A DNA stretch of 64,000 nucleotides, taken from the NCBI GenBank assembly GCA_005656395.1, contig SRSI01000060.1:310001-374000 (forward strand), given 5' to 3'. Source of the stretch: Strongyloides papillosus (taxonomy: Eukaryota; Nematoda; Chromadorea; Rhabditida; Strongyloididae). The notes under the pieces were generated by a model. The model was not told where the DNA came from. It did not search any database and saw only the letters and a list, made by a program, of their open reading frames with translations. This document shows, piece by piece, positions 36,796 through 49,988 of this stretch (the stretch's first letter is position 1; each line of letters starts with the position of its first letter). A program made the translations under genes and the position numbers.

Positions 36796-39540
36796 TTATT
36801 TTTCTGATATTTTATTATTCGATTCTTTTATCATCTTTGTCATATGTGCTGCTCGAATACGTTTGACTATCTCAGCAACTAATGGACTATTATCGAAACT
36901 TTTGTTATTACTTAAATTTAAAAATTCATTCCCATATTTAAAATCCTTAGATGGTGGTGTCATCCACCTCATTGCACTCTTTCCAGACTCTAAACAACGC
37001 TCCATTGTTATTGTTTTAAAAACTCTTGGTATCCATGAACATAGAGCTTTTAAAGTTTCTTCATAAAATTGTTTTGTTACATGGTTTTTATCACCAACTA
37101 ATTTTTTATTATTCTCACCTTCAGTTGTTGTTTCAACAATAGATGTAGTATTTATAGTTGTCATCTCTTCTATTTTCGTATTTTTAGTCATTTCAACTGT
37201 TATTTCTGAGGTAGGTGATTCAGTTAATAATTCAGTAGATGGAGTAATAGTTGTAGTTGTTTTTGCGACGATTCCTTGTGTTGTTAAAAGTCTTGCAGTA
37301 AAAAGATGTGCTTTAGTAATTGGAGTTTCTAATTTTACTTCATTATTACCATCATCATAGGATGTTGTTGGTGGTGGGTTAGTTACTTTGGTAAATCTTT
37401 GAAATGAACTTCTCATAAGCCCTGACTGTCTATGAAATTTAAGTAGTCGTTCTCTTAATGACTTCATAGATTTGGTTCCTAATTCGATATCACCACCCAA
37501 TTTTGTAGTGTTTTCAGATTTGTTTTCACCAAAAACTTTAATGTCGTTATCTTTATTAAATTTATTTTCTTCTGTTTCAATTGTAGTTAGAATATTTTGT
37601 TTTGTTGTAGATGTTTTATTGGCAATATTTTCAACAGTTGTTGTTTTAATAATAGTTGTAGAAGCAGTAACATTTACAGTAGTGTTTTCATGCCTGTTTT
37701 TCATGTTTTCTTTTATCACTTCAGTATCAATTGGTCTTTGATTTTTCGTAATATTGTTCATGACTATTATTTGTTTTGATTTAGAATAACTTTTTGGAGT
37801 ATGATCAGGATGTGGTACGATAGACTTTAAACCTAATGATTGTCTAGAGAAGAATCTGTTATGGAAACCAAAGGGAATGTTTATTCCGACGTATGCCCTT
37901 CCAATTTCTTTCATTGTTGTCGCATTAATTACTAATAAAGAAGCTTTGTTTTTTGATAAGTCAAGTGCTCTTACTAATAATACACCGTCATCCTCATTTA
38001 TTGCACCCGGTGAAGGTACGAAATAAGGCTCATGTAATGACATCGACTGGTCTGCTCTATATCTTATATTTTGACTTCCTGTTGGATCTTGTACATTAAC
38101 CTTAAGTATAGCATTGTCTGACGCATAAGGATATTCAACAAGATAAGTCCACTCATATTTTGATGTCTCATAATCATGATTAATTTGAGGAAAATCAGCA
38201 GATATTGTCTCTTGAGGTAATAAATAATTGTACATTACCTTAAATTTTTTAATGTCAAGAATAAATCTGAGCAATCTTGCTGTGCTTGGATATAAATGTT
38301 TTGTAAGGAATGTTGAGTAGAAATATTTAACATATGGATCATGAGTATCATAAACAATCATATCACAAATTAACCTTCCCTCATCATCTTCATAAGCATT
38401 TAATTGATGTGAAATAAACATAGATGGAAATACTTCTAAAGGTTTTTTTGTTATCCATTCTAGTGTTTTTTTATTAAAAACTAAGAATCTTACTGGTGCC
38501 ATATTATAAAAATCCATTCCCCATAAACCACCACGTCTTATTCCATCACTGTTAATTTCTAGTGGCGGTTCTTTAAATTTACATGGATTAATGAGCAATG
38601 AACTTATAGGTAATATTACATGATTTTCTGTTGATGTTATAGAATGAATATATCCTGGAAGATTATTTTTATCTCCAATATATTCATCATTAGAACCACA
38701 ACCATTAATGTCCCATTCACCAAAATTATACATTGAAACAATTTTTCTCCTCCTCTCAGAATCAATTGTGAATATAATTTGATAAAATATTTGTTTCTCA
38801 AAGTTCATTGTACTTAATGTTCCCCATAATATCCCATCTTCATCAACTTTTTCGTGAATTGCCATTGTAATAGGTATCATCTTTGATGTTGTTCCATTAA
38901 AAATGTCATTCTCCTCGATAAATGGATGTTGTTTAAAATTTGAAAGTTTTGATACGTCAAACTCATAACCAACCCAATAGGGTGCTTCGGTACCAGCTAC
39001 AACTTTATTGCCAACTTTCCAAAAATCAAGATTTGGATGAAATTTTGTTGCATCAACATTAACTGGTATTTGATCCCATTTTGACATTGCAGTAACATTA
39101 TAATCAGACCAACCAACCCATGGTACTGATGATTTTGTCATATTCCTATCATAATACTCCCATATTTTATATGGTTTTGAAGGATAATATTTAGCTGAAA
39201 ATTTAACTTGACCATTTCTGATATGAAAAGACCCTACTGCTCCTATTGCGTCAATCATATGTGTCAATTTTTGCCCAGGAGGTGATTTTTGATTGCCATA
39301 AGATGCCGATAGCTGACATAGAAAGTATCCATCTATAAAATATGATTAATTATTTTATTAAAATTTAAATATTTACATACCAATAAAGTTTGGAATATTT
39401 TTAGAGGGACAATAAAGTTCATTGAATTTGTCACCATCCCATCTTTCAGGAAATCCATTTATGACATTTTTAACACTTTGACATGCCATAAAAGTAATTT
39501 TTAATAAAATTAATATTTTACATAATATTGTACTTGACAT
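36796..39540 (-). CDS. Carotenoid oxygenase (BCO/RPE65 family), secretory form with long Thr-rich tail
   Basis: Two exons (39540-39381 and 39332-36796) give 898 residues. Family enzymes cleave carotenoids with dioxygen using a non-haem iron held by four histidines; nematode relatives are the bcmo genes. The start LTHMIDAIGAVGSFHI plus GQVKF (from about residue 76) matches the family entry motif. The four candidate iron ligands are His213 (AIHEKVDEDG), His283 (GYIHSIT), His362 (ISHQLNAYEDD) and His544 (PFGFHNRFF), all kept. Unusually, residues 1 to about 22 look like a signal peptide (MSSTILCKILILLKITFMAC), and after the catalytic domain (about 40-550) there is a 345-residue tail rich in Thr, Lys and Asn with N-glycosylation sites, ending in a charged, possibly folded segment with CSWIPRVFKTITMERCL. 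Family members are usually about 530-550 residues and cytosolic. Confidence 0.9.
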
Positions 39541-40299
39541 TATTTCTAATAATAAATTATTACTATAAGTATTGTAGTGATGTTTATAAAAGAATAGTCA
39601 ACTAAATACCAAAACTAAATAAAGGTATATAAAAGATTATTTAAAGTAATGTAAAACAACAAGTGATTGTAGTTATATGAATACAATGTTCTTCTATTAA
39701 TAACGTGAAATGTATAATATATGATACTGAAGACACAAGAAAGGAAAGTTTATTTAATAAAGAATCTATGAAATGAGGCATATAAAATTTAGATGGTATA
39801 TAATATTACTTACACCTCCGTTATAAATGGAATTTAATTTTGTGTTGATAAAGTATTAATTAAATTCTATTTACTTTCTACCAATCAAGAAAAATATCTC
39901 TATTTTATAGTTTTCTTCTTGGCAAATGAAAATGAAGAGTGATAATGTCTTTTAATAGTTAAAATATACCTTCTTCACTATATATACTTTTAAATCTTTC
40001 TCACAATAATGGAGTGATAGAAGATTATAGGGAGCTTATACTTATTACAGGTAAATATATATGAACGAATTTTATTAAAATAACGGAACTATAAGTAAAA
40101 TTATAACCAATTCACAAAAACATATATATCTTCTTAAGTAGTTCACATTTTCATGTCATAAAAAAAGACCAATAATACTAATAAGATGAGAAGATAAAAG
40201 TCGGTAATTATTATCTTTACTTAGAATCCAATTTCACGATACAATACTATCATTAATAAGATATTATTAAATATAAGTAACTTTTTATTATAAATAGGA
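39541..40299. other. Upstream region of the carotenoid oxygenase
   Basis: About 760 bp of A/T-rich sequence between the carotenoid oxygenase start and the stop of the next minus-strand gene. I see no clear regulatory motif. Confidence 0.45.
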
Positions 40300-40933
40300 T
40301 TATTCATTTTTTTCTTTCCCTCGGAGGGATAATTTTTCAAATTGAATCAAAATACAAGCACCACTAACAAAAAAAACTAGGTAGGTAAAGAAACCTTCGT
40401 GAAGGGTTGGGTATAATCTTTGTTTCATTTGAAAGCATCTTGATATTCCACATAATCCACCAACCGACACAGTTAACTTTAAAAAGTGCCAAATATTTTG
40501 TGTTTTTTTATGATATTTACATAGTCTATAAAAAGATTATATTTCATAAAATGTTACTAAATAACTTACAAAGCCATTATGATCATTCCAACAGTTATAA
40601 GAATAGAATGTAGTATTCTTTCATAAATCCCAACCACATTTAAATGATGTTCTACAATTATAATAGTTGATTTGTCACTTAAATCTATATCAATGTATTG
40701 GTTAAGTGCCCTAAAAAATAAGTTAAACAAATTATTATTATATAATTTTACCATATGTAGCCATGCATCCATGTAGCACTAAATAAGAAGTCAAATAAGT
40801 GACAACAAAGAAATATTGACCAAATACATCGATAAAGAAGTGTTAAAAAATATCCACTTGTATATTTTGTATAATATAATAAATTTACCTCCTCAAAATA
40901 ATCCTTCATATTTTTACTCTTTTTAATAACCAT
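40300..40933 (-). CDS. Small four-pass membrane protein, unrecognised
   Basis: Three exons (40933-40752, 40710-40570, 40525-40300) close in phase and give 182 residues, although each piece alone looks like noise. Four hydrophobic segments are visible: about residues 28-55 (GYFLTLLYRCIWSIFLCCHL), about 92-112 (ILHSILITVGMIIMALLC), about 122-140 (LKLTVSVGGLCGISRCF) and about 148-168 (FFTYLVFFVSGACILIQFE). The loop between passes 1 and 2 contains YIDIDLSDKSTIIIVEHHLN, the tail is charged (EKLSLRGKEKNE). The donors are GTAAAA and GTAAGT, the acceptors TTTTTTAG and TTTATAG. No tetraspanin CCG or claudin W-GLW-C signature is present. Further upstream coding exons cannot be excluded. Confidence 0.6.
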
Positions 40934-43900
40934 ACAAATAGAAAATATTGATAAATTGAATGCAAAAATGTAATTGAAAATGTAAGGTTAAAAATGTCTA
41001 AGAAATACCTTATACCATTGATATAAAATGACCTTCAGAATAATTTGTATATAGGTCATTAATAATAATGCTTTAATATTTAAAGATGTTCTGTTTTGTT
41101 ATTTTACTATCATAACAATTTTTAACAATTCATAAAAATGCTCTATTTATAAATATTAAATGTACCTAATTTAATATTTAATTTCATTATCTCAAGAATT
41201 TCTTTCTTCTCAAATTATACAAAAAAATTATAAAGTATTATATGTGCAATAAAAGGATAATTAAAAGTTCATATTTCTAGATAACAACATTATGTAAACA
41301 ATTAAAGTAATAAAAATAACTTGAATTTTAATCACCTGTCATTTGTATGTTATGAATAAAAAGAAATTTAAAAAGTAGTTAAAAACCTTTTTTTTTGCAT
41401 TGAATATCAAAGTACAATATATTGTATATGATAGTTTTACCAGCTGTTTTAATTAACCTCACACATTTATGCTTTATCTTGATTACTTGTCTAATGCGGT
41501 ATCTTTTACATATACAAAATTAATGGCTGTCAATACATTTCAATTAACAAAATTCTAGTAGACAATGCAACTGTTCTTTTCAATGATTCCGATAATAGAT
41601 AAATTTATTTTACAAGTATGAGTATCAATTGTCGGCTTCAATTATCCATCAGTAAAGAAGTATCTGTTTTTAATTGAAACAATGATACATTTAATGTGTT
41701 ATGAAAGGAATATAAACGTATGGATATTTTAAGAAACAGAGTACACTTTAAAGTTGATATTTTAGCTTAATTTTTAATCATACTACATTTAATCTGGCCA
41801 ACATAAGGGATAATTTTTATGTAAAAACTGTAAAAATGTCTGGTTAAAATATTATCATGTCAAGTGGATTTACGTAACTTATAAATCAATGTATTTATTA
41901 TTATGGCATATAATTATATAGATTATTTAATTAAATATTTTTAAAATTATAATTTACAAACCTAATTAATTTAATTCTAATTTTTTTATGATTACAACAA
42001 TCGTAAACTTAATAATATAAATAATTCTAATTTTAACGTCCACTACTTAATCATTCTCACCTCAATAATTTTTTTCCCTTCTAATTCAGTAATAATTTGT
42101 TCATTATAATATTACTGAAGAATCTTATAATTCTATTATTAAGTATCTTAAGATATTTTCACACTTTATACATTTAATCATTACGCAATGTATTTTGCAT
42201 TCAAATTAGATAGAAAGACTATTGTATCGTTTATATGTAACGTCTTTCAATGATAAGTATTCTTCAAGTTCATCAAATATTTAAGGGTTTAAAATATATT
42301 TAAGGACATAAGGTCAATATAATTTACTTTTAATTTTATTATCTTGGAATTTTAATAGGATCCATGCATACATAATTTACTAAATTTCCTTATATTAATA
42401 GTTAAGTGGAAATGGTAATTGGTGTATTTAAAAATATTGTCATGTAAAAATAAATTATCCTATAATGCTAAAACAAAAGTATTTTTTTATTTATTTTTTA
42501 ATTTCATATAATTTTGTTATTATGTAAAGAGATTAAAAACATCAGGTTTATGAGTATGTTGTTTGTAGGTAATAATTAGAAGATTAAACTTCAAGATTGA
42601 GGTCATTAAAAATCTTATTATATTGATAATTATTTTTTAAGTTCATTTAGCATATAGCTCTCCGCATTGCGCAAAAAATGACAACATAAATAATGTCATA
42701 AAAATTTATTTGAAGTACCGCAAAACATGATGAAGTCATGTTTAAGATAAATTTACCATACCGTATCATCAATCATAACTATCCTAAGTTCATCATCAAA
42801 ACATTAATTTGCGCTATCCTCAATGTTTATATTTGCGTCCATGCTATTATATAATCACATATATCTAGTAAATATAAGCAATATTTATAAAAGTTAGTAT
42901 TTGTATGACACAACAAGATCAATCTTTAGGTGCAATGTTTAATCTGTCATAATTCTTCCGTTTTCTTACTGTTTGTAAAAGATAGATGCCGCAACTAAAT
43001 GATTAAGCAAATCAAAGTCATGCTGACTAATATTTACTAAAAATTTTAAAAAAATAAACAAAATCTTTAAAATTATTTAAAATATAGTTGAAAATTATTT
43101 ATCTATTCATCCTCTTTTTATAATGTGTTAAATATTATATATTTTAAATCTTACTATACTTTATTGCTAATTGCGCAAACTTTTTATTAAAAGCGATAAG
43201 TATGCATATATTTTTTACAATTTTAAAAGATACATACTACATTATTATTAAATAGATAAGTGATGAAATCTTAAATAAAGTATTCTATGATTATTAAGTA
43301 ATCGTAGACATCAATAAAAATTTTTATTAAATGTACTAAACTTTTTTGAAGCATGCTTCTTAGACGGTACATCCTTTGGATATACTTATACAAACTTGTT
43401 GCATCAGTAATTTTATTAGTTTTTGTTTACCATAAATAGTATAAATATTCTTTTGGATACCGAAGTTCCTTTAATTTTTATTATCTCTTTATGACTAAAA
43501 CTATAATACATTATAGCTTTTTAATTTCTACTAATATTTTTTACCCCTTTTCAACCGTTATTTATAGTAAATGAATAATTATGATATTTTTTATTACCCT
43601 AAAAACATGTCTAATTAATCTTTTTTTAAAAATTATACAATATTTTTAACATCATTTTAATAAAATAAATTTTTTACTAGTTGCTATATAAACTACTATT
43701 TGACGTATACTATTTTTGATCGGATCTTCTAAATGATGTTAAACTCATAAAGTGTCATTAAGATGAACGAGAGTATTAAAATTTATTTAGTTCATAATAT
43801 TTCACAGTGAATCAAATTTAATCATATAAAAGAGATGGATGATATTATTTCATTTCGATAGCTTAAAAGTACTTGAAATTAATACATCTTTTTTTTATAA

Positions 43901-44877
43901 AACCATTTCCCACAATCTTTAAAGTTTTGAATTGTCTAAAGGAAATGTTTTGTTTAAGATGTTACCGCAAATTATTTCAATAGAATTATATAAAGCATAT
44001 ATTTTGGTAATTTATAGTATTGTTAATGGAATTATTCTTCATTTTAAATTTTCATACAAAATTTTTTTATTTTTAGTACATAATTGTTTTAAAGCAATTA
44101 TAAATATATTAATATTGTATAAATCACATAATTATTGCTTATATATTAGCCACCTGTATACCTTTTTTTAGTATAACTTTTTATATCTTAATCATAAAAA
44201 TAATTATAACCTGCTTGCTATTTTATTTATTAAAATACCATTTATATAAATGTTTGTATAATTTCTATCTTTATTAATTTTATGTCTTACATACTGAAAA
44301 GAAATACATTAATTAGACTATGTCCATATTTAAAAGAGTTGTAAATAATAATTTGAATAACTAATTCTTTTAATTCTTTAAAACAATGCAAATTGGTCCA
44401 AGATGAATAGATGTCATTTTGAATAATTTTCAAATTTTAAATTAATAGATTTTTATATTTAAATAAGTATATTCCTTTAAATTAAATTAAGTTCATGCTC
44501 TCTCAAATAACTTTTTATCTTGATCCGCCTGTTTAATAATTCTACTACTTCTTCTTCTACTACTGAATATTAAAAAAGGACAATCATTGCTTAGATAGGT
44601 GGAACATTTCAAGGCACCTCTTATTTGTTAATATATTTATATTACAACATCAGTTATAATAACGTGAATCTTTTTAAACCTCTATTGTCATATATCTCTA
44701 GGTTATATTTTTACTTGTTGAACATTTAAATATTTCTTTAATTAACAATGTACTAGAATTTTTTTATTTATAGTGACATTCATATATTATATTTTTAAAT
44801 TACCAAATTATTCAATTGCATAATTGAAAACAATATTTGACAATCAATTTATTTTGTTTATTGTTAACAATAAAGAA
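40934..44877. other. Long AT-rich intergenic region
   Basis: About 3.9 kb between two divergently transcribed genes. One 71-codon open frame (43959-44171) is hydrophobic and has no splice or codon support. A short inverted repeat (ACATGA-TGAAG-TCATGT) lies near 42725-42741. Nothing else convincing was seen. Confidence 0.45.
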
Positions 44878-46821
44878 ATGAATTGCTTAAATTGTTTAGA
44901 ACCATTTGGTACCAAGTCTAATATACCCAAATTACTTCCATGTGGTCATAATGTATGTGATTTATGTTTACATACTTTAAGCTGCCGTCAACAAGTAAGT
45001 CTAATTTGTATTGCATGATAAATGTGTCTAACAATTGGTATTTATAGATTTTGCTCCTAGATGATATCTCTTGTCCAGCCTGTGATGCAAAATATAACAC
45101 AACATCAGTTTTTAATGCACCAACAAATCAAAATATAATTAAAGTAATTGATGAATCATTAGTTACAGAAAGTAATGTTACTGTAATCCATATACCAGAT
45201 AAAAAGACAGCTGAATCGTTTAAAAAGAAATCTTATGATGGTAGAAAGGTTAGGAGAATATCCTCATCAAAGGTACAATTTAAAAAACCAATTTATGAAA
45301 AAAAGTATACTTGTACAGATTGTGGAAAAAAACTTTCCGTAAAAGATATTGAAAAGAAATGTAGATTTTGTGGTGTATGTTACGAATTTAGTCCGAGACT
45401 TCAGATAAGTTGTCTAGAATGTTGTGTTAATTGTCATAATGGACATCATTTAATATCGCTACCCACTTTGAGAGAAGGTGATAAAAGATTATGGGAGGAT
45501 ATTAAAGATTATTCCAACAGAATATCGGATGCCTCAACAACATTTGACTTGATTTACCAGAAAATTGAAACCAATTTAATTGATACTTCATTAAAGATTG
45601 ATAAACTTAAAGAAATAAAGTGTAATTTAATGGATGAAATTAATCGTAAAAATATGAAAGCATTAAATTCTGTTGAAAAAAGTATCAAATATACAACTAA
45701 ACTGCCTCATTCTCCTGGATTTATAGTTAATATTAAAAAAATCCAACTTAGTGGTTATTTAGAAATGTATAAACTTATTGGAACATGTCAAAAATTTTTA
45801 GAATCTTCATTTGTCAAAAAAAGTGATAATAAATTGGATTGTAGTGGTTATTCAACTTTAAATACAACTAAATCGTCGAATGAATTTTATACAACCTCAT
45901 CTTACAAGTTTATTGAGACAATCTTAAAACTTAATACTGAAATTCAATTTACCTTTATTTTTGATGCTATCAAAACAGTGATACAAAGAATAGAGAATAT
46001 CTATGATAATCCTACTAATCAAATCAGAAGTTTGTTAGCTTGCGTAACTCCACTTAATCAATTGATAAGTAAAAATATGTCAGAAATGAGTCTTGTAATG
46101 TTGCAATGTCTCTATGGAGAATGTTTTAAAAGACTTTGTGAGATGTGGAGAAAAGACTGTGAAATGATTATTAAAGAAACCGATATATGGAATTGTATAC
46201 AGAAAAGTTCTATCGAACTTTTAAATGTTGGATGTGAGGTATGTTCAAAAGAAAATTAGTTACATATCGTATTGTTATGCAAACATAACATTACTTGATT
46301 ATTGCTACCTGGAGCGTAACTCTAAATATTAGGCGCTATAAAAGTGACACTTACAATTTATACTTTTTCCGGTGTTTTACTTTCTATAACATAATCTAAT
46401 CTCTTTATTTTTATTTTAGATTTGGACAAGTGAAGATATTAATAGGATGATCCTTATTGAAGATTTATCTTATCTGTGTAAATTATTTCCTGAAACTTGT
46501 AATTCATCAATAATTACACACTGCCTAATCGAACAAACAAGATTTGTTTCAGCAACTTCTAATATTTTAGCTAGAAGTGAATGTTCTAATGTTGACACTA
46601 CTTTTGAGAAAAGTAGAGACAATTACAATGAACTCGTACAATTACACATAAAGTTAATTGATGACCAATTAGCCGAGTGTAGGAATAAACAAAAATTAAA
46701 AGAATTACGATCATCTGCCAAAAACTCTCCTGTTTCATTTCCAGTAAAAAAAAATTTTTTTAAAGATAAATTTGAAAAATTTTTCAAAAGAAATACAAAA
46801 TTTGTTTCCATTAAAGGATAA
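44878..46821 (+). CDS. RING-finger/B-box-like (TRIM-type) protein
   Basis: Three exons (44878-44994, 45048-46238, 46420-46821), phases closing, 569 residues. RING proteins of this layout are usually E3 ubiquitin ligases. A complete C3HC4 RING is split by intron 1: C3, C6, C22, H24, C27, C30, then C47 and C50 (ISCPAC). A Cys/His-rich second zinc-binding region follows at about 120-170 (YTCTDCGKK, CRFCGVCYEF, CLECCVNCHNGHH), resembling B-boxes. The rest (about 180-540) is mostly helical with a coiled-coil-like stretch and no recognisable C-terminal PRY/SPRY or NHL domain; the end is basic (FKDKFEKFFKRNTKF). The ATG was chosen as the first Met before the RING, with an in-frame TTG-led extension upstream rejected. 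The substrate is unknown. Confidence 0.82.
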
Positions 46822-47121
46822 AAATCTTGTTTATAATTTTATATATATTTTATTTCTGTGACATACTAAATATTAAAGTCGCAATAAAATTGTATTTTTA
46901 TTCATTTATTTATATCTTTCCCTGTCATAAAATGTGCCTTATTTTTATACTAAAATATAATTAATATTAATGGGAAATTTTAAGAAAATAATTTTATAAA
47001 AGAAAATTTTATATAATTCTTGCTTTAACAAATATTTTTTACCTAAAGTCTCTTTTTTCTTTAAAATAACATTATTATAAGTAGTTTTTACTTTTTTCAC
47101 AATTAAAAAAATTACTTAAGT
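46822..47121. other. Convergent 3' spacer
   Basis: 300 bp between stop codons of the RING gene (+) and the Asn-rich membrane protein gene (-). It contains AATAAA at 46882-46887 on the plus strand, a likely poly(A) signal for the RING gene. Confidence 0.45.
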
Positions 47122-49988
47122 CTATTTATAAGCAGACCGTGTATAAAAATTATAAGATACTGGCATTTCATTTTTAACAGTTTGGTAAGATTCTACCTCC
47201 CAATCTTTTTTAAAGTGTCCTTGGCTATCTTGATTATAACAACGTGATGTGACTCTTCGTTCGTAAGTCCCTGAAATAAGTTAATAACTATTATTTATCC
47301 TTCTAAATGACTATTAATTTTTTAATATTATTTATGATAATATGAGAAATGTGAATAAAGATTATAATTATAACATTATTAATCTTTATGAATAGAAAAT
47401 ATTTATAAGAATTTCTTTTAGACTTACTTTTACATGACAAAAGTGTTGGATTTTCATTAATATATCCAATATTATAATTTTCATGACTTATTGTATTATC
47501 GTAACTTGTTGGTTTATCCATTGACTCAAAAGTATTTCCAACTTTAGTATAAGATATACTTGCATTGTAAGTGGGTGTATCCCTATCTGGTGGACATGTT
47601 ACATAATAATTTTTATTTTTTAATTCATCACCATGAATATTTGCATCAAATGTAGTTCCTTCTCTAATATTTCTACTATTGTTTGGGACATTTGGTGGTA
47701 TTATAGTTTCATACCACTTATCTTTTGTTTTACGATTAAATTCATGTCTATACATTTCCATATCAACTACAGGCTTAAAGACGCTATTTCCGATAAAAAA
47801 ATCTGGTGAAACAGGGTTAATTGATGATGATGGAATTGTGTTAGTTTTTGAAACAACATTGTTGAAAATAAAGTTATTGTCATCTAATTTTTCATTTTTG
47901 TTACTATCTATTATAATTATATTTCTGGTTGGTGAACAATCTCCTATATCTGTTTCACTATATCTTTTTTCCCTATCAATGTTTGTATGTAATAATGGTG
48001 AATGAGATGAAGTTTGATGTTGTTCATGTACTGATGGTTGAGGTGAAATAGAAACATCAGGTATTTGTTCATTTATATTTATTGCTTTCAAAAACTTATC
48101 ATCTAACGGTGGTGGGGGTGTTGGTGGTATGGCATCATTAATGGTATTATTTGTCATAATACTTTTACTATAAGCATTGTTTTCTATGGTTTCATTAAAT
48201 TCATTATAACTATTATCAAAAATATTTTTATTTTTTCTAGAATATATATTTTGGTTATCTTCTTCATAGTATTTGTTTAAATTACCAAATGATTCGTCAT
48301 TATCATCATCATATTTATTCTTATTACCAATTTTAAGTGCCTCTCCTTGTGTGTTAGCTGTTGAACTACATTCACTTTCTTTAATATAATTTCTATTTAT
48401 ACATCTTTCATCTGGTAATTGCTTATCCTCTCCATCTTCATCCATAATATCATCAAATATATTATCATTCTTTTTTCTTAATCCGATTTCATCACCTTCT
48501 ATTTTCTTATTTTTATTATTAAATAGAAAATTCGAAAAACTTTTAATGACATATAATATGGTTCCAAAAATAATTTGTATTATGTAAAATGTTGTGTCCA
48601 ATAAATATGAAAGTGGTGTATATATGATGTACCCTAAACATCCTAAGAGATAAATAAAACCTTGATAAATTTTAATGAAATAATATTTAATATTTGAGAA
48701 TAAGTTTTTAGTACTACTACAAATTGTCCCACAAATGGTATAATTATTTTTACTACATTTCTGATTATGAAAATTATTATTCAATGGATGAAAATGATTC
48801 GTTTGCGAATAAAAATACTTGTTGTTGTCGTAGTATTCATTTGATACAAAATCTTTGTTTACGTTATTAAATTTATTATAATACGGTTCTTGTCTCCTTT
48901 TTAATGCATCTTCTTCATTTTCATCTTCTCCAGAATTGCCTCTAAAATTAAATTATTTTTTGATTTCTGATTGACATATTTACATATGAGATGTTTTCAT
49001 CATTTATTTTACTGTTATATAAAAAAATTTATATTTTTTATAACTACCATTTCAGACCCGTCTACTTTAATAATAGTATAAATTTTTAAATGTAAGTTAT
49101 ATGTAAATTAGGCGTTATATACCTCCTCAATATAAAAGCATAAAATTATTACTTATAAATGCATTCTATTCTATTAAAATTGCCTAATTAGTTTAACTTG
49201 CCTTTATATGTATTAAAATAAACCTACTGATAGGACGCAATTAAACAAAAAGAAGATTGAACATATCACTAGAAATAGACATTATACATTTTTATAAGGG
49301 TGAGGCGTAATTTCAATTTTATTAAAGTACGTATTCACAGTACATTGGAAGTTTACACAATTTTATAATAACGAACTAATAAATGTCTAATATGTAATTA
49401 CATATCTACATATATTTATACTACTTTTTATAAGTATTTTTCTTTTCTCAATATACATTATATTTTTGAAATATATATAATTTATAGTTACGATGAAAAC
49501 CATATTAACACAAATTCACTTAACTTTTTTTCTTACATTTTTTTAAAGTTTACTAAGTTAATGAGATACATTTTATTATATTATTTTTACCAAACTTAGT
49601 ACATTATATTAGCTTATACATGCAAATATGTTGGAAATAATTTCCTTAAATTACTTTTGTTTTCTAAAATTGATATTATAAATATACATATATATATATG
49701 CAGGATAATTAAATCATAACATCTGCGTATCACCTATTATTTATGCTTATTTTCATTACTTTCTTTATTTCTACATATAAATATATATCATTTTAAATAT
49801 TATAAAATTTTTTTTATATTTACTTCTTGTATTATTAGTTATGATTATAATTTTTTTCCGCATTAGGCATTATCATATCATTAATTTTTTTAAAAATTTT
49901 TATTTTATACTTACTTTAATAGATAGTAAAAAAAGTAGACAATTACAAAATAATAGTAGATTATCACGTCGTATACTGTTTCTAACAT
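47122..49988 (-). CDS. Asn/Asp-rich protein with hydrophobic N-terminus and membrane segment
   Basis: Three exons (49988-49915, 48941-47428, 47270-47122) close in phase and encode 578 residues. Exon 1 is separated by a 973-base intron; it encodes a Tyr/Phe/Val-rich hydrophobic stretch (YYYFVIVYFFYYLL), a possible signal anchor. A second hydrophobic region at about 100-150 (FIYLLGCLGYIIYTPLSYLL and more) could be a re-entrant or double membrane segment. Residues about 165-480 are low-complexity, rich in Asn, Asp, Glu and Ser, with a proline run (IPPTPPPPLDD). The C-terminal 50 residues (RVTSRCYNQDSQGHFKKDWE, then EMPVSYNFYTRSAYK) look conserved. No family recognised; expected to be nematode-restricted. 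Exon 1 is the least certain part, though its phase and GTAAGT donor fit. Confidence 0.6.

Noticed and set aside
36863..37779. Plus-strand ORFs over the tail of the carotenoid oxygenase
   Set aside because: Val/Phe/Ser-rich antisense reading of Thr/Asn codons; the minus-strand frame is continuous with the enzyme.
43932..44171. Hydrophobic ORF of about 70-79 codons
   Set aside because: Composition (I, L, F, Y, K) is what A/T-rich noise gives; no acceptor, donor or neighbour support.
47679..48005. Plus-strand 108-codon ORF
   Set aside because: Shadow of the Asn/Asp-rich minus-strand protein.
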